Assembly (NCBI GenBank): GCA_963931255.1
Contig: OZ006972.1
Span: 1,302,001 to 1,366,000, forward strand
Length of the DNA stretch: 64,000 nt
From: CALUVN01 sp944323595
Lineage (GTDB): Bacteria; Cyanobacteriota; Vampirovibrionia; Gastranaerophilales; Gastranaerophilaceae
Reading direction: 5' to 3'
The notes below the pieces were generated by a model that was not told the DNA's origin, did not search any database, and worked only from the letters and a program-made list of their open reading frames with translations. The position numbers and the translations under genes were made by a program. Below are positions 41,484 through 50,072 of the stretch, one piece after another (position 1 is the first letter of the stretch; every line of letters starts with the position of its first letter).

Positions 41484-41517
41484 AAAATAGAATGTGATAT
41501 CTCTCACATTCTATTTT
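41484..41517 (+). promoter_or_regulatory. Perfect hairpin in the rpmG leader
   Basis: AAAATAGAATGTGA and TCACATTCTATTTT form a perfect 14-base-pair stem with a 6-base loop. It lies at the 5' end of the rpmG transcript, before the ribosome site, and could protect the message or attenuate it. The T-run after the stem is short (TTTTAAAAAGGAG). Confidence 0.65.
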
Positions 41518-41556
41518 AAAAAGGAGAAAAGTAATAACTAAATAAGGAATAAAACA

Positions 41557-41724
41557 ATGGGAATCAAAGGAAAAAACGACAGAATGGTAGTTCTTGCCTG
41601 TGAAGATTGCAAGGAAAGAAACTATACGACAGTTAAAAATAAGAAAAATACAAAAGACAGACTTGAGTTGAGCAAATACTGCCCGACTTGCAAAAAACAT
41701 ACCAACCACAAAGAAACTAAGTAA
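41557..41724 (+). CDS. rpmG: 50S ribosomal protein L33
   Basis: The 55-residue product reads MGIKGKNDRMVVLACEDCKE, then RNYTTVKNKKNTKDRLELSK, then YCPTCKKHTNHKETK. The two C-x2-C pairs show the zinc-binding form. It is too small for many gene finders. It stands before tRNA-Trp, secE and nusG, the common bacterial order. Confidence 0.96.
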   Translation: MGIKGKNDRMVVLACEDCKERNYTTVKNKKNTKDRLELSKYCPTCKKHTNHKETK

Positions 41725-41828
41725 CGCGCGCGCACTCAGGGAGCCGACTTTGCGGCGTTGATTGAAAAGCAGGGTAAATGGCACTTTGGCAGTGAGCGAG
41801 CAAGACGCGGGGACATTATCCCCGGTGT

Positions 41829-41901
41829 GCGTCCTTAGTTCAGTTGGTAGAACGTCGGTCTCCAAAACCGGATGTCGAGGGTTCGAGTCCTTCAGGGCGC
41901 G
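41829..41901 (+). tRNA. tRNA-Trp (anticodon CCA)
   Basis: GCGTCCT (41829-41835) pairs with AGGGCGC (41894-41900) with one wobble. The anticodon loop CTCCAAA reads CCA and the discriminator is G. The 3' CCA is not encoded. The 100 bases before it are markedly GC-rich for this genome. Confidence 0.94.
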
Positions 41902-41930
41902 ATTTATAAAAATAAAATAAGGATTTTACT

Positions 41931-42155
41931 ATGATAGGCTCAGAAAATGCTACTCCGGCATGGATGGCACAAACAATTAATTCAATACAAACATACTTCC
42001 GCGGTGTTAAAACCGAATGGGGTAAAATTAACTGGCCTGAAAGACGTCAGGTAGTTACAGAAACAATTTTTGTTATCGCAATAGTTTTTGTATTTACCGT
42101 TGCAGTTTATTTAATGGATATAATTTTTAAAGGGTTACTCAGTTTAATCAAGTAA
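41931..42155 (+). CDS. secE: Preprotein translocase subunit SecE
   Basis: This 74-residue, single-membrane-segment protein has the amphipathic FRGVKTEWGKINWPERRQVV followed by TETIFVIAIVFVFTVAVYLM. SecE clamps the SecY channel. It sits between tRNA-Trp and nusG, as expected. Confidence 0.95.
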   Translation: MIGSENATPAWMAQTINSIQTYFRGVKTEWGKINWPERRQVVTETIFVIAIVFVFTVAVYLMDIIFKGLLSLIK

Positions 42156-42177
42156 CTTACAAAGAATAAGGTGGCTT

Positions 42178-42816
42178 ATGACTAAAAAAGAAAAATCTAT
42201 GGAAGAAGAATTGAACGAAGATTTGCAGGCGGAAAGAGAAGAAGCTGAAGCTAAGGCTCAGGCTGAAGCAGAAGCTAAAAAAGCTAAGAAAAATCAAAAA
42301 CGCTGGTACATCGTTCATACATATTCAGGACACGAAAATAAGGTTAAGGTGAACCTTGAAAAACGTATTGAATATATGAATATGGGCGAAAAAATCTTCA
42401 GAGTTGAAGTTCCTCAAAAAACAGTTACTCAGGTTAAATCCGGCAAAAAACAAGAAAGAGAAGAAAAAATCTTCCCTGGTTATGTTCTTGTTGAAATGAT
42501 TATGGATGAAGACAGCTGGTATGTTGTAAGACACACTGCAGGTGTTACAAAGTTTGTCGGCTCCGCCAAAAGACCTATTCCTGCAAAAGACAGCGAAATT
42601 AAAAAGATTATTAACCGCTCTACATCTACAACTCAAAAAATTGAGCTTGATGTTAAAGCCGGCGACAAAGTCAGAATTATCTCCGGACCGTTCGCAGACT
42701 TTATCGCAGATATTATTGAAGTTTATCCTGACAAGTATAAACTTCGTGCAAATGTTTCAATCTTCGGACGTGAAACTCCGGTTGAACTTGAATACAAACA
42801 AATTAACAAATTATAA
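42178..42816 (+). CDS. nusG: Transcription antitermination/elongation factor NusG
   Basis: The 212-residue protein has the NGN domain (RWYIVHTYSGHENKVKVNLE, PGYVLVEMIMDEDSWYVVRH) and a C-terminal KOW domain (KAGDKVRIISGPFADFIADI). About 40 extra N-terminal residues, rich in Glu, Ala and Lys, precede the NGN domain. It follows secE by 22 bases and precedes rplK. Confidence 0.97.
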   Translation: MTKKEKSMEEELNEDLQAEREEAEAKAQAEAEAKKAKKNQKRWYIVHTYSGHENKVKVNLEKRIEYMNMGEKIFRVEVPQKTVTQVKSGKKQEREEKIFPGYVLVEMIMDEDSWYVVRHTAGVTKFVGSAKRPIPAKDSEIKKIINRSTSTTQKIELDVKAGDKVRIISGPFADFIADIIEVYPDKYKLRANVSIFGRETPVELEYKQINKL

Positions 42817-42838
42817 TAAACAATCAGTACAAAGAAAC

Positions 42839-42866
42839 GTGGAAGGGACGCCCCCGCTATAACCAC
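42839..42866 (+). promoter_or_regulatory. L1-site-like hairpin before rplK
   Basis: GTGG (42839-42842) pairs with CCAC (42863-42866); AA faces GCTATAA in an asymmetric internal loop; GGG (42845-42847) pairs with CCC (42853-42855) with a five-base loop. The same geometry recurs before rplA. L1 is known to repress its own operon through an rRNA-like site, so this is a likely L1 target. Confidence 0.6.
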
Positions 42867-42880
42867 AAAAGGAGAAAAAA

Positions 42881-43306
42881 ATGGCAAAAAAAGTAGTAGG
42901 AAAAATTAAGCTTCAAATTGAAGCCGGTAAAGCAAATCCGTCACCACCGGTTGGTCCTGCACTGGGTCAACATGGTGTTAATATCATGGATTTCTGCAAG
43001 CAGTTCAATGCTAAAACCGAATCACAAGCAGGATATATTATCCCGGTTGTTATTGATGTTTACGAAGACAGAAGCTTCTCTTTCGTAACTAAATCACCTC
43101 CGGCTCCTGTTTTAATTAAAAAGGCTTTGAATCTCTCTAAAGGTTCAGCAGCTCCAAACAAAGATAAAGTTGCTGAAATTACAAGAGAACAGCTTGAAGA
43201 AATTGCAAAAATTAAAATGAATGACTTGAACGCAACAACTATGGAAGCTGCAGTGAACATGATTAAAGGTTCTTGCAGAGCTATGGGTGTTACAGTTAAA
43301 GAATAA
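42881..43306 (+). CDS. rplK: 50S ribosomal protein L11
   Basis: The 141-residue L11 binds the GTPase-associated region of 23S rRNA. It has KLQIEAGKANPSPPVGPALG, QHGVNIMDFCKQFN, SFVTKSPPAPVLIKKA and the C-terminal MEAAVNMIKGSCRAMGVTV. AAAGGAG precedes the ATG. Confidence 0.98.
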   Translation: MAKKVVGKIKLQIEAGKANPSPPVGPALGQHGVNIMDFCKQFNAKTESQAGYIIPVVIDVYEDRSFSFVTKSPPAPVLIKKALNLSKGSAAPNKDKVAEITREQLEEIAKIKMNDLNATTMEAAVNMIKGSCRAMGVTVKE

Positions 43307-43309
43307 TGT

Positions 43310-43337
43310 ATGGAAGGGTTTTACCCGTTATTACCAT
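43310..43337 (+). promoter_or_regulatory. L1-site-like hairpin before rplA
   Basis: ATGG (43310-43313) pairs with CCAT (43334-43337); AA faces GTTATTA; GGG (43316-43318) pairs with CCC (43324-43326) with a five-base loop. It matches the rplK hairpin base for base in geometry, with a compensatory change in the outer stem. Confidence 0.6.
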
Positions 43338-43354
43338 GAAAGGAAAAATTAAAA

Positions 43355-44080
43355 ATGGCAAAATTAACTAAAAAACAAAAGAAAATGCAAGAAATGCTTG
43401 AGGGTTTTGAACAGCCTTCATCAGCAGTAAATGCAGTTAAAAAATTACAGGAAATTTCAAAAGAAGTTTCTAAATTTAACGAAACAGTAGAATGCCACAT
43501 GAGATTAGGTATTGACGTTCGTCAAGCTGACCAGCAAATCAGATCTACAGTTGTATTGCCTGCAGGTCTCGGTAAAGAAGTCAGAGTTTGCGTTATCGCT
43601 AAAGGTGCTAAAGTTACTGAAGCAAAAGATGCAGGTGCTGATTTTTACGGTACTGAAGAAATTATCGATAAAATTTCAGGCGGCTGGTTTGAATTTGATA
43701 CATTAATCGCAACACCTGATTGTATGGGTATGTTAGGTAAATTAGGACGTGTTTTAGGTCCGAAAGGCTTGATGCCAAACCCTAAAACAGGTACTGTTAC
43801 TTTAGATATAGCTAAAGCAGTTAAAGATGCTAAAGCTGGTAAAGTTGAATTCCGTGCTGATAAACAGGGTATGATTCACTGCCCTATCGGTAAAGTTCAA
43901 TTTAGCGAAGAAGATTTAATTAAAAACTTTGCAACATTGGCTGATGCTATTTTAAGAGCAAAACCATCTTCTGCAAAAGGTACTTTTGTTAAGTCAGTTT
44001 ATCTGGCAACAACAATGGGACCTGGTATTAAATTAGATCCTAAAAACCTTGCTGCTGAAGTTAAAGAAGTAATTGCATAG
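43355..44080 (+). CDS. rplA: 50S ribosomal protein L1
   Basis: The 241-residue L1 forms the mobile L1 stalk near the E site and usually represses its own operon. Motifs: FNETVECHMRLGIDVRQADQ, IRSTVVLPAGLGKEVRVCV, GKLGRVLGPKGLMPNPKTGT. It ends the rpmG-secE-nusG-rplK-rplA group; a terminator follows and rplJ is not downstream. Confidence 0.98.
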   Translation: MAKLTKKQKKMQEMLEGFEQPSSAVNAVKKLQEISKEVSKFNETVECHMRLGIDVRQADQQIRSTVVLPAGLGKEVRVCVIAKGAKVTEAKDAGADFYGTEEIIDKISGGWFEFDTLIATPDCMGMLGKLGRVLGPKGLMPNPKTGTVTLDIAKAVKDAKAGKVEFRADKQGMIHCPIGKVQFSEEDLIKNFATLADAILRAKPSSAKGTFVKSVYLATTMGPGIKLDPKNLAAEVKEVIA

Positions 44081-44097
44081 GTATTTATACTTAATAT

Positions 44098-44136
44098 AAA
44101 AAAGGTACTCTCTTATATAGAGGGTACCTTTTTTGT
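44098..44136 (+). terminator. Intrinsic terminator of the rplK-rplA operon
   Basis: AAAAAGGTACTCTC pairs with GAGGGTACCTTTTTT. Confidence 0.93.
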
Positions 44137-44161
44137 GCTATAATTTTGTGAGGGAGGTTTT

Positions 44162-44782
44162 ATGAAAAAGGGGCTATTTATTACATTTGAGGGTGCTGAC
44201 GGATGCGGCAAGACAACACAGCTTAAGCTTGCGGCAGAATATTTACAAGAAAAGGGACAGTCTGTTTTGATTACCAGAGAGCCGGGGGCAAAGGGGCTTG
44301 GTGAAAAATTACGTGATATTCTTCTAAATTATGACGGAATAGTGTCTGACAGATGTGAATCATTTCTTTTTCTTGCGGACAGGGCACAGCATATAGATAC
44401 CATTGTTCTGCCGGCGGTTGATGCCGGAAAAATTGTTCTTTGCGACAGGCATATAGATAGCACGGCGGCTTATCAGGGCTATGGCAGGGGACAGGATTTA
44501 GAGCAGATAAATAGCTTAAATATGATTGCTACAAATAACAGAAAACCGGATTTGACTATTGTGTTTGATATTGATGCAGACACTTCAATGCAGCGTGTGG
44601 GTGAGCAGAAAGATCGCATGGAAAGTGCAGGTATTGAATTTTTTAACCGTGTAAGAGACGGGTATTTAAAAATCGCCCAAAAAGAGCCTGATAGAGTCAA
44701 GGTTCTTGACGCTTCAAAATCAATAGATGAAATTCATCAGGATGTAATTAAACTAATAAATTCTCTTTTACGGGTGTTTTGA
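44162..44782 (+). CDS. tmk: Thymidylate kinase
   Basis: The 206-residue kinase phosphorylates dTMP. The P-loop GADGCGKT is at residues 11-18, LITREPGAKGLGEKLRDILL binds dTMP, and DRHIDSTAAYQGYGRG is the family's DRY-like box. GGGAGG precedes the ATG with a TATAAT about 20 bases earlier. Its 3' end overlaps the convergent DUF429 gene by 35 bases. Confidence 0.96.
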   Translation: MKKGLFITFEGADGCGKTTQLKLAAEYLQEKGQSVLITREPGAKGLGEKLRDILLNYDGIVSDRCESFLFLADRAQHIDTIVLPAVDAGKIVLCDRHIDSTAAYQGYGRGQDLEQINSLNMIATNNRKPDLTIVFDIDADTSMQRVGEQKDRMESAGIEFFNRVRDGYLKIAQKEPDRVKVLDASKSIDEIHQDVIKLINSLLRVF

Positions 44783-45380
44783 CAACATCTATAACATTCA
44801 ACTCTCTAAAATGTGAGACAATTTTGATATTGTCAGGATTTTTTGCCTTTTCTCTTGCAAGTATTGCACCGATAATTGCTTCCAGCTGGGACATCGGCAT
44901 CATATTAACAGGCAGACTATCAAAGCCCCATTCGTATTTCAAAACCTGTTGCAGAAATTTGCAGTCCGCAGGTGTTCTTTCTCTAAAGCATGAATTCATG
45001 TGCAGGCTTTGACGGGTAAGGTATAATTCAAATCGGTTTACTTCAATACCCTGCTCATCAAGTGATTTAAAATACTCAGCGCCGCGAGTGGAATATCTTT
45101 GAGTCCAGTTATCCTGATTAGGCATCAAAGGATTTGTTGCAACCATCTGGTATGGCTTGGATAGTACTCTCCACTTTCCGTTGAGCATGGTCTTATCCCA
45201 CGGGAGAGAGGCACAGATTTTTGATTGTTTCAGTGATGAAAAATTTTCAAAAAAATGGATTATGTCATTCATTTTATAAAATTTATCAATCATAATTATG
45301 TTATTGGTTTCATCAAGTATCGCAAGTCCTGTATCAAGTGTTGAGCCTGCTGATAATGATAATCCTACATAATAGTTCAT
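44748..45380 (-). CDS. DUF429-family protein (RNase H-like fold)
   Basis: The 210-residue product begins MNYYVGLSLSAGSTLDTGLA, the first strand of the RNase H-like DUF429 fold with its loop aspartate, and contains FRERTPADCKFLQQVLKYEW and MSQLEAIIGAILARE. DUF429 proteins are predicted nucleases of unknown target. ATG 45380 has GGAG upstream; an in-frame TTG 15 bases earlier is rejected. It ends the adk-map-SMR gene run. Confidence 0.8.
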   Translation of the reverse strand: MNYYVGLSLSAGSTLDTGLAILDETNNIIMIDKFYKMNDIIHFFENFSSLKQSKICASLPWDKTMLNGKWRVLSKPYQMVATNPLMPNQDNWTQRYSTRGAEYFKSLDEQGIEVNRFELYLTRQSLHMNSCFRERTPADCKFLQQVLKYEWGFDSLPVNMMPMSQLEAIIGAILAREKAKNPDNIKIVSHFRELNVIDVVKTPVKENLLV

Positions 45381-45398
45381 AATATATTTCTCCAAAAT

Positions 45399-45716
45399 TT
45401 ATGTTGAACTTAATTTTAAACCGGTTACACCGATTATAATTACAAGTGTGAATATTATTTTGGCGGCTGAAAGATGCTCGTTAAAGAACAATATTCCTAT
45501 CGCACTTATGCATATAATCCCTACTGCCGACCAAATTGCATAAACTATGCTGACATCCAGTTCTTTAAGAGACATTGACAAACTGGCAAAACATAAGATG
45601 TATGCAAGAAACATTAAAATAGTCGGAACAATTTCTGACATACCGTTTGATAGTTTCATCATAGTTGTACCGAAAACTTCAAGTAAAATTGCTGCGATTA
45701 AATATATCCAGCACAT
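45399..45716 (-). CDS. Small multidrug resistance (SMR) family transporter
   Basis: The 105-residue protein has four membrane helices. The essential glutamate is in the first (AAILLEVFGTTMMKLSNGM), and VSIVYAIWSAVGIICISAIG is the SMR signature in helix 3. SMR proteins exchange protons for cationic drugs (EmrE) or guanidinium (Gdx). The sequence does not decide between the two. It directly follows map by two bases. Confidence 0.9.
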   Translation of the reverse strand: MCWIYLIAAILLEVFGTTMMKLSNGMSEIVPTILMFLAYILCFASLSMSLKELDVSIVYAIWSAVGIICISAIGILFFNEHLSAAKIIFTLVIIIGVTGLKLSST

Positions 45717-45718
45717 AA

Positions 45719-46471
45719 TTACTCCATAAGCTTTGTCATAATCATCGGTTCGTCATCCGTAGCCAGAACTGTATGTTCAAAATGTGCGGATGCCTTATTA
45801 TCAGCAGTGCTTACAGTCCATTCATCGTCTGCAACAACTACTTCATCGCATCCGAGGTTAAGCATCGGTTCAATAGCGATTACGTAGCCCTGTTTTATCA
45901 GCGTGTGGTCACCGACTCTGTAATTATATAAAAATGGTTCTTCATGCATACTTCTGCCGACACCGTGACCTCCGTATTGTCTTACAATACCGTATTTTTC
46001 ACGGTTAGCAACTGCTTCAATTGCTCCGGAAATATCATCAAGTACATTCCCTGCACGCATCTGTGCAATACCTGCATATAGCGCTTCTTCGGTTACTTTC
46101 ATCAGTTTTTGTTTTTCTTCGGAAATTTTTCCGACAGCGTATGTCCATGCACTGTCGCCGACGAACCCGCCGTAAGTGGCTCCGACATCAATGCTTATGA
46201 TATCACCTTCTTTTAATACTACGTCTGCAGATGGGATTCCGTGTACGACCTGTTCATTAATTGATGTACAGATGGCGCCGGGGAAGCCGTGATAACCGAA
46301 AAATGTTGGTATTGCACGATTTTCTTTAATTACCTTTCTGGCGATATTATCAAGTTCCAGTGTACTTATGCCTGGTTCTACCACTTCTTTCATCTTCTGG
46401 TGAACAAGCGCTACAATATGACCTGCATGGCGTAATCTTTTTATGTCATCTTTTGATTTACGATTAATCAT
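45719..46471 (-). CDS. map: Type I methionine aminopeptidase
   Basis: The 250-residue enzyme removes initiator methionine. Metal ligands are in IISIDVGATYGGFVGDSAWT, GHGVGRSMHEEPF and IAIEPMLNLG. It lies directly downstream of adk, the common adk-map order; however, infA, which often follows, is 43 kb away. Confidence 0.96.
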   Translation of the reverse strand: MINRKSKDDIKRLRHAGHIVALVHQKMKEVVEPGISTLELDNIARKVIKENRAIPTFFGYHGFPGAICTSINEQVVHGIPSADVVLKEGDIISIDVGATYGGFVGDSAWTYAVGKISEEKQKLMKVTEEALYAGIAQMRAGNVLDDISGAIEAVANREKYGIVRQYGGHGVGRSMHEEPFLYNYRVGDHTLIKQGYVIAIEPMLNLGCDEVVVADDEWTVSTADNKASAHFEHTVLATDDEPMIMTKLME

Positions 46472-46497
46472 TTGTTCTTCTTTCTAGTGTGCAAATT

Positions 46498-47157
46498 TTA
46501 TTTAATAACTTCAAGCAGTCTTTCCCAAACTGTATCAATGTCGCCGTTTGCATCAATACTTTTCAAAACGCCTTTATTTTTATAGTAATCAATAAGAGGT
46601 GCTGTTTCGTTGTTGTATGTATCAAATCTTGCCTGAGCAACTTCTCTTGTATCATCTTTACGTTGAGTTAGTTGTGCACCGCATTTGTCACATGTATTTT
46701 CTTTTTTTGGTGCTTTAAAAGCGAGGTTGTAAATTTCTCCGCAAACAGGGCAGGAGCGGCGGTTTACTATTCTTTCAACCAGAATGCTTGTATCTATATC
46801 AAAGTATACTGCAATAAATTTTCTGTCAGCGTCTTTGTCAATTTCCTCATTCATTTTTTCAAGCTGTTCTGCCTGTTCTACACTTCTTGGAAATCCGTCG
46901 AGGATATATCCATTTTGACAATCGGCTTGAGAGAGTCTGTTTTTGATAATTCTTGAAACCAATTCAACAGGAACAAGCTGACCTTTATCAATGTAAGCTT
47001 TAGCTTCTTTTCCGGCTTCTGTTTCACCTTTAATTTCTGCTCTTAACAAAGATCCGGTGTCAACGTGCGGAAATTTCAAATATTCTGCAAGTCTGTTTGT
47101 TTGAGTTCCTTTTCCGCATGCAGGCGGTCCTAAAAAAATAAGTTCTTTTTTGGTCAT
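46498..47157 (-). CDS. adk: Adenylate kinase (zinc LID)
   Basis: The 219-residue kinase has the P-loop GPPACGKGT (10-18), FPHVDTGSLLRAEI, LDGFPRSVEQAEQLE and a LID domain with four cysteines (CPVCG and CDKCG), so it binds structural zinc. AGAGAGG precedes this ATG; a 10-codon upstream extension is rejected. map follows after 26 bases. Confidence 0.95.
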   Translation of the reverse strand: MTKKELIFLGPPACGKGTQTNRLAEYLKFPHVDTGSLLRAEIKGETEAGKEAKAYIDKGQLVPVELVSRIIKNRLSQADCQNGYILDGFPRSVEQAEQLEKMNEEIDKDADRKFIAVYFDIDTSILVERIVNRRSCPVCGEIYNLAFKAPKKENTCDKCGAQLTQRKDDTREVAQARFDTYNNETAPLIDYYKNKGVLKSIDANGDIDTVWERLLEVIK

Positions 47158-47249
47158 AAAAACCTCTCTTTCATCTAATTTATACAATAATTTTACATCA
47201 AGACTGGTTTTATTTCAAGAAACGATAAATGCAAAATACTGTCTGCAGA

Positions 47250-47336
47250 TACAAAACAAACAGATATTATTAGGGGAATATACTTTTCAGTAGCATTTGT
47301 TCGATTACCCTTAAATAATATCTGTTTGTTTTTGTA
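47250..47336. repeat. Long imperfect hairpin between adk and gyrB
   Basis: TACAAAACAAACAGATATTA (from 47250) and its near-complement ATAATATCTGTTTGTTTTTG (ending about 47336) form a stem of roughly 20-25 pairs around a 40-base loop. It lies directly downstream of gyrB. The U-run is weak, so it may be a terminator, an mRNA end stabiliser or a small inverted-repeat element. Confidence 0.6.
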
Positions 47337-47367
47337 TAAAGATTAATAAAAAGTCGTTTTAAATAGT

Positions 47368-49896
47368 TTATGTATCAATGTTTGTTGCGTAAACTGCATT
47401 GGATTCAATAAAATCACGGCGCGGCTCAACTTTATCGCCCATAAGCACGTCAAACAACTGATCGCAAAGCATTGCATCTTCTATGCTTACTTTTAACAGT
47501 GTTCTTGTTTGCGGATCCATTGTTGTTTCCCAGAGCTGTTGCGGCATCATTTCACCCAAACCTTTGAATCTCTGGATTGTCAAACCTTTTTGACCTCTGT
47601 CATCAATGATTTTTTGTAATTTATCAAATGAATTTATGTCATACTGGTCTGTATCTGTTTCGAGAATCAAAGTTTGCTCTTCCTCTATAAGGAAATCTCT
47701 GATAAGCGGATACGCATTTTTCAATTTTTTGAATTCTGATGATTTAATTATGTTTTGCGTGATAATTACATGTTCTTCTTCATTCAAATTCAACTGGATT
47801 GCATATTTTGCGTTTTCCGGATTGTATTTTAATGATACAACATAGTTTTCTGCTTCGTGAACATTATAATTCTTAGCGTGGTCTTGAAGATAATGATTCA
47901 AGTACTCAATATGAGCGTTCATTTTTGACTGATCTTCAAAATCTTCCGGAACAATGTTTGAACGTACCAACCCTCTGAGCATTACAGCAGGGTAAAGGTT
48001 CAAAATAGGATTGTTATATGAATTGTAGAATGCTGACATATTTTTAATCAACTCCAGCAATTCGTCACCTGTTTTTACTTTTGATTTTGTCTTGTCAGAA
48101 AGACTCAATGATTTTATACCGCGTTCTTTAAGCATTTTATCAAGCGCATGTTCATCATATAAGTATTCTGCGGTTTTTCCGGTTGTAATTTTATAAAGAG
48201 GCGGCTGTGCGATATATACATAACCGTTTTCAATCAACGGTTTTGCATATCTGAAGAAGAATGTTAATAACAACGTTCTGATGTGTGCCCCGTCAACATC
48301 GGCATCGGTCATGATAATAATTTTGTGATAACGGAGTTTTTCCAGATCAACTTCATCTTCGTTACGGCTTATGTTTATGCCGAAAGCCTGAACCATTGAT
48401 TGAATTTCGTTATTACCGTAAATTTTATCAAGTCTTGCTTTTTCTACGTTAAGAATTTTACCTCTCAACGGCAGAATAGCCTGAAACATTCTGTTTCTTC
48501 CCTGTTTTGCTGACCCGCCTGCTGAATCTCCCTCAACAATGAAGATTTCGCATTTTTCAGGTTCTCTGTTGGAACAATCTGCAAGTTTACCAGGAAGTGT
48601 TGAGGATTCAAGAGCGGTTTTTCTTCTTGTTAATTCTCTTGCTTTTCTTGCGGCTTCTCTTGCACGTTGTGCCTGAAGAGTTTTTTCTAAAATTGTTTTT
48701 GCAATTTTCGGATTAAATTCCAGCCATTCCTGCAATTTATCTCTAACTGCATCCTGAACAGCACCGAGAGCTTCCTGAGAACCTAATTTTTCTTTTGTTT
48801 GCCCCTCAAATTCAGGGTTAGGAATTTTAACGCTGACAATTGCTGTCAAACCTTCTCTGACGTCTTCTCCGGAGAGGTTCTGGTCAGAGTCTTTCAGGAT
48901 GTTATTTTTTCTTGCATAATCATTCAGTACACGTGTGATAGAGTTTCTGAAACCTGTGAGGTGGGTTCCGCCTGAATGTGTATTAATGTTGTTTGCAAAT
49001 GACAGAACGCTTTCTGTGTAGGAATCTGTATATTGCATTGCTACTTCAACCTGCATTCCGTCTACAACTTTATCTATGTAGATTGGTTTTTCGTGAAGAA
49101 CGTTTTTGTTTTTGTTCAAAAATTCAACATAACTTCCGATACCGCCTTCATAGTGGAAAGTTTCGGTTTCGCCTGTTGCGCCTATTACAAAAATAATTTT
49201 TAAACCTTTATTAAGAAACGCCATTTCACGTAATCTGTTGGCGATTACGTCGCAGTCAATTTCTGTTGTTTCCGTGAAGATTTCAGGGTCAGGCCAGAAA
49301 GTTGTTTTAGTACCTGTTTTGTCTGTTTCTCTGATTTTTTCAACAGGAGCAACAGGTTCCCCTCTCATGTATTCCTGTCTCCATACATAACCCTGACGGG
49401 AAACTTCTACAATGTATTTTTCTGAAAGCGCGTTAACTACGGAAGCGCCAACGCCGTGAAGTCCGCCTGAAACTTTATATCCGCCGTCGCCAAATTTTCC
49501 GCCTGCGTGAAGAACTGTGTGTACAATTTCCAGTGCAGATTTGCCTGTTTCCGGTTTAATATCAACCGGAATACCGCGTCCGTTATCTTCAACGGTTACG
49601 CTGTTATCTTTGTTTACCGTTACTATAATATCAGTACAGAAGCCTGCAAGAGATTCATCAATTGAGTTGTCAACAATTTCGTAGATACAGTGGTGAAGTC
49701 CGCGTTGGGATGTTGAACCGATATACATACCAGGTCTCATTCTTACGGCCTCAAGGCCCTCTAATACTCTGATATTGCTGGCATCGTAACTCTGGGTTGT
49801 TTTGGTGTCAATTGCTTCGTATTCTTCCTGCGGCTGAATAGATTCAATTGCTTCCATACCTTTATCGTTAATGATGTCTTGTGCGCTTTCTGTCAT
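47368..49896 (-). CDS. gyrB: DNA gyrase subunit B
   Basis: The 842-residue subunit has the GHKL ATPase (ASNIRVLEGLEAVRMRPGMY, EIVDNSIDESLAGFC, VEDNGRGIPV, GGLHGVGASVVNAL), the transducer (KTKEKLGSQEA-type loop as GQTKEKLGSQEALGA) and the TOPRIM domain (EIFIVEGDSAGGSAKQGRNR, IMTDADVDGAHIRTLL). An insert of about 170 residues before QRFKGLGEMMPQQLWETTMD is the Gram-negative-type GyrB insert. gyrA is not adjacent. Confidence 0.97.
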   Translation of the reverse strand: MTESAQDIINDKGMEAIESIQPQEEYEAIDTKTTQSYDASNIRVLEGLEAVRMRPGMYIGSTSQRGLHHCIYEIVDNSIDESLAGFCTDIIVTVNKDNSVTVEDNGRGIPVDIKPETGKSALEIVHTVLHAGGKFGDGGYKVSGGLHGVGASVVNALSEKYIVEVSRQGYVWRQEYMRGEPVAPVEKIRETDKTGTKTTFWPDPEIFTETTEIDCDVIANRLREMAFLNKGLKIIFVIGATGETETFHYEGGIGSYVEFLNKNKNVLHEKPIYIDKVVDGMQVEVAMQYTDSYTESVLSFANNINTHSGGTHLTGFRNSITRVLNDYARKNNILKDSDQNLSGEDVREGLTAIVSVKIPNPEFEGQTKEKLGSQEALGAVQDAVRDKLQEWLEFNPKIAKTILEKTLQAQRAREAARKARELTRRKTALESSTLPGKLADCSNREPEKCEIFIVEGDSAGGSAKQGRNRMFQAILPLRGKILNVEKARLDKIYGNNEIQSMVQAFGINISRNEDEVDLEKLRYHKIIIMTDADVDGAHIRTLLLTFFFRYAKPLIENGYVYIAQPPLYKITTGKTAEYLYDEHALDKMLKERGIKSLSLSDKTKSKVKTGDELLELIKNMSAFYNSYNNPILNLYPAVMLRGLVRSNIVPEDFEDQSKMNAHIEYLNHYLQDHAKNYNVHEAENYVVSLKYNPENAKYAIQLNLNEEEHVIITQNIIKSSEFKKLKNAYPLIRDFLIEEEQTLILETDTDQYDINSFDKLQKIIDDRGQKGLTIQRFKGLGEMMPQQLWETTMDPQTRTLLKVSIEDAMLCDQLFDVLMGDKVEPRRDFIESNAVYATNIDT

Positions 49897-50072
49897 ATAT
49901 ATTTTCTCCCCGTTAAATTCCAGTGTTTATACCTCTATTGTAGCATAAACATACGATTTTTTCCAAAATTATTTACCTTTTGAAATATTGTCTTAACAGA
50001 TTAATAGATGTGTATATTTATTTTTTTGATATTGTTTTTTATTTTAGAAATGTAATTAAAAGGAGTTTAAAC

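Noticed and set aside
41461..41865. 134-codon frame on the minus strand
   Set aside because: It lies opposite rpmG and tRNA-Trp, both certain, and has no credible start.
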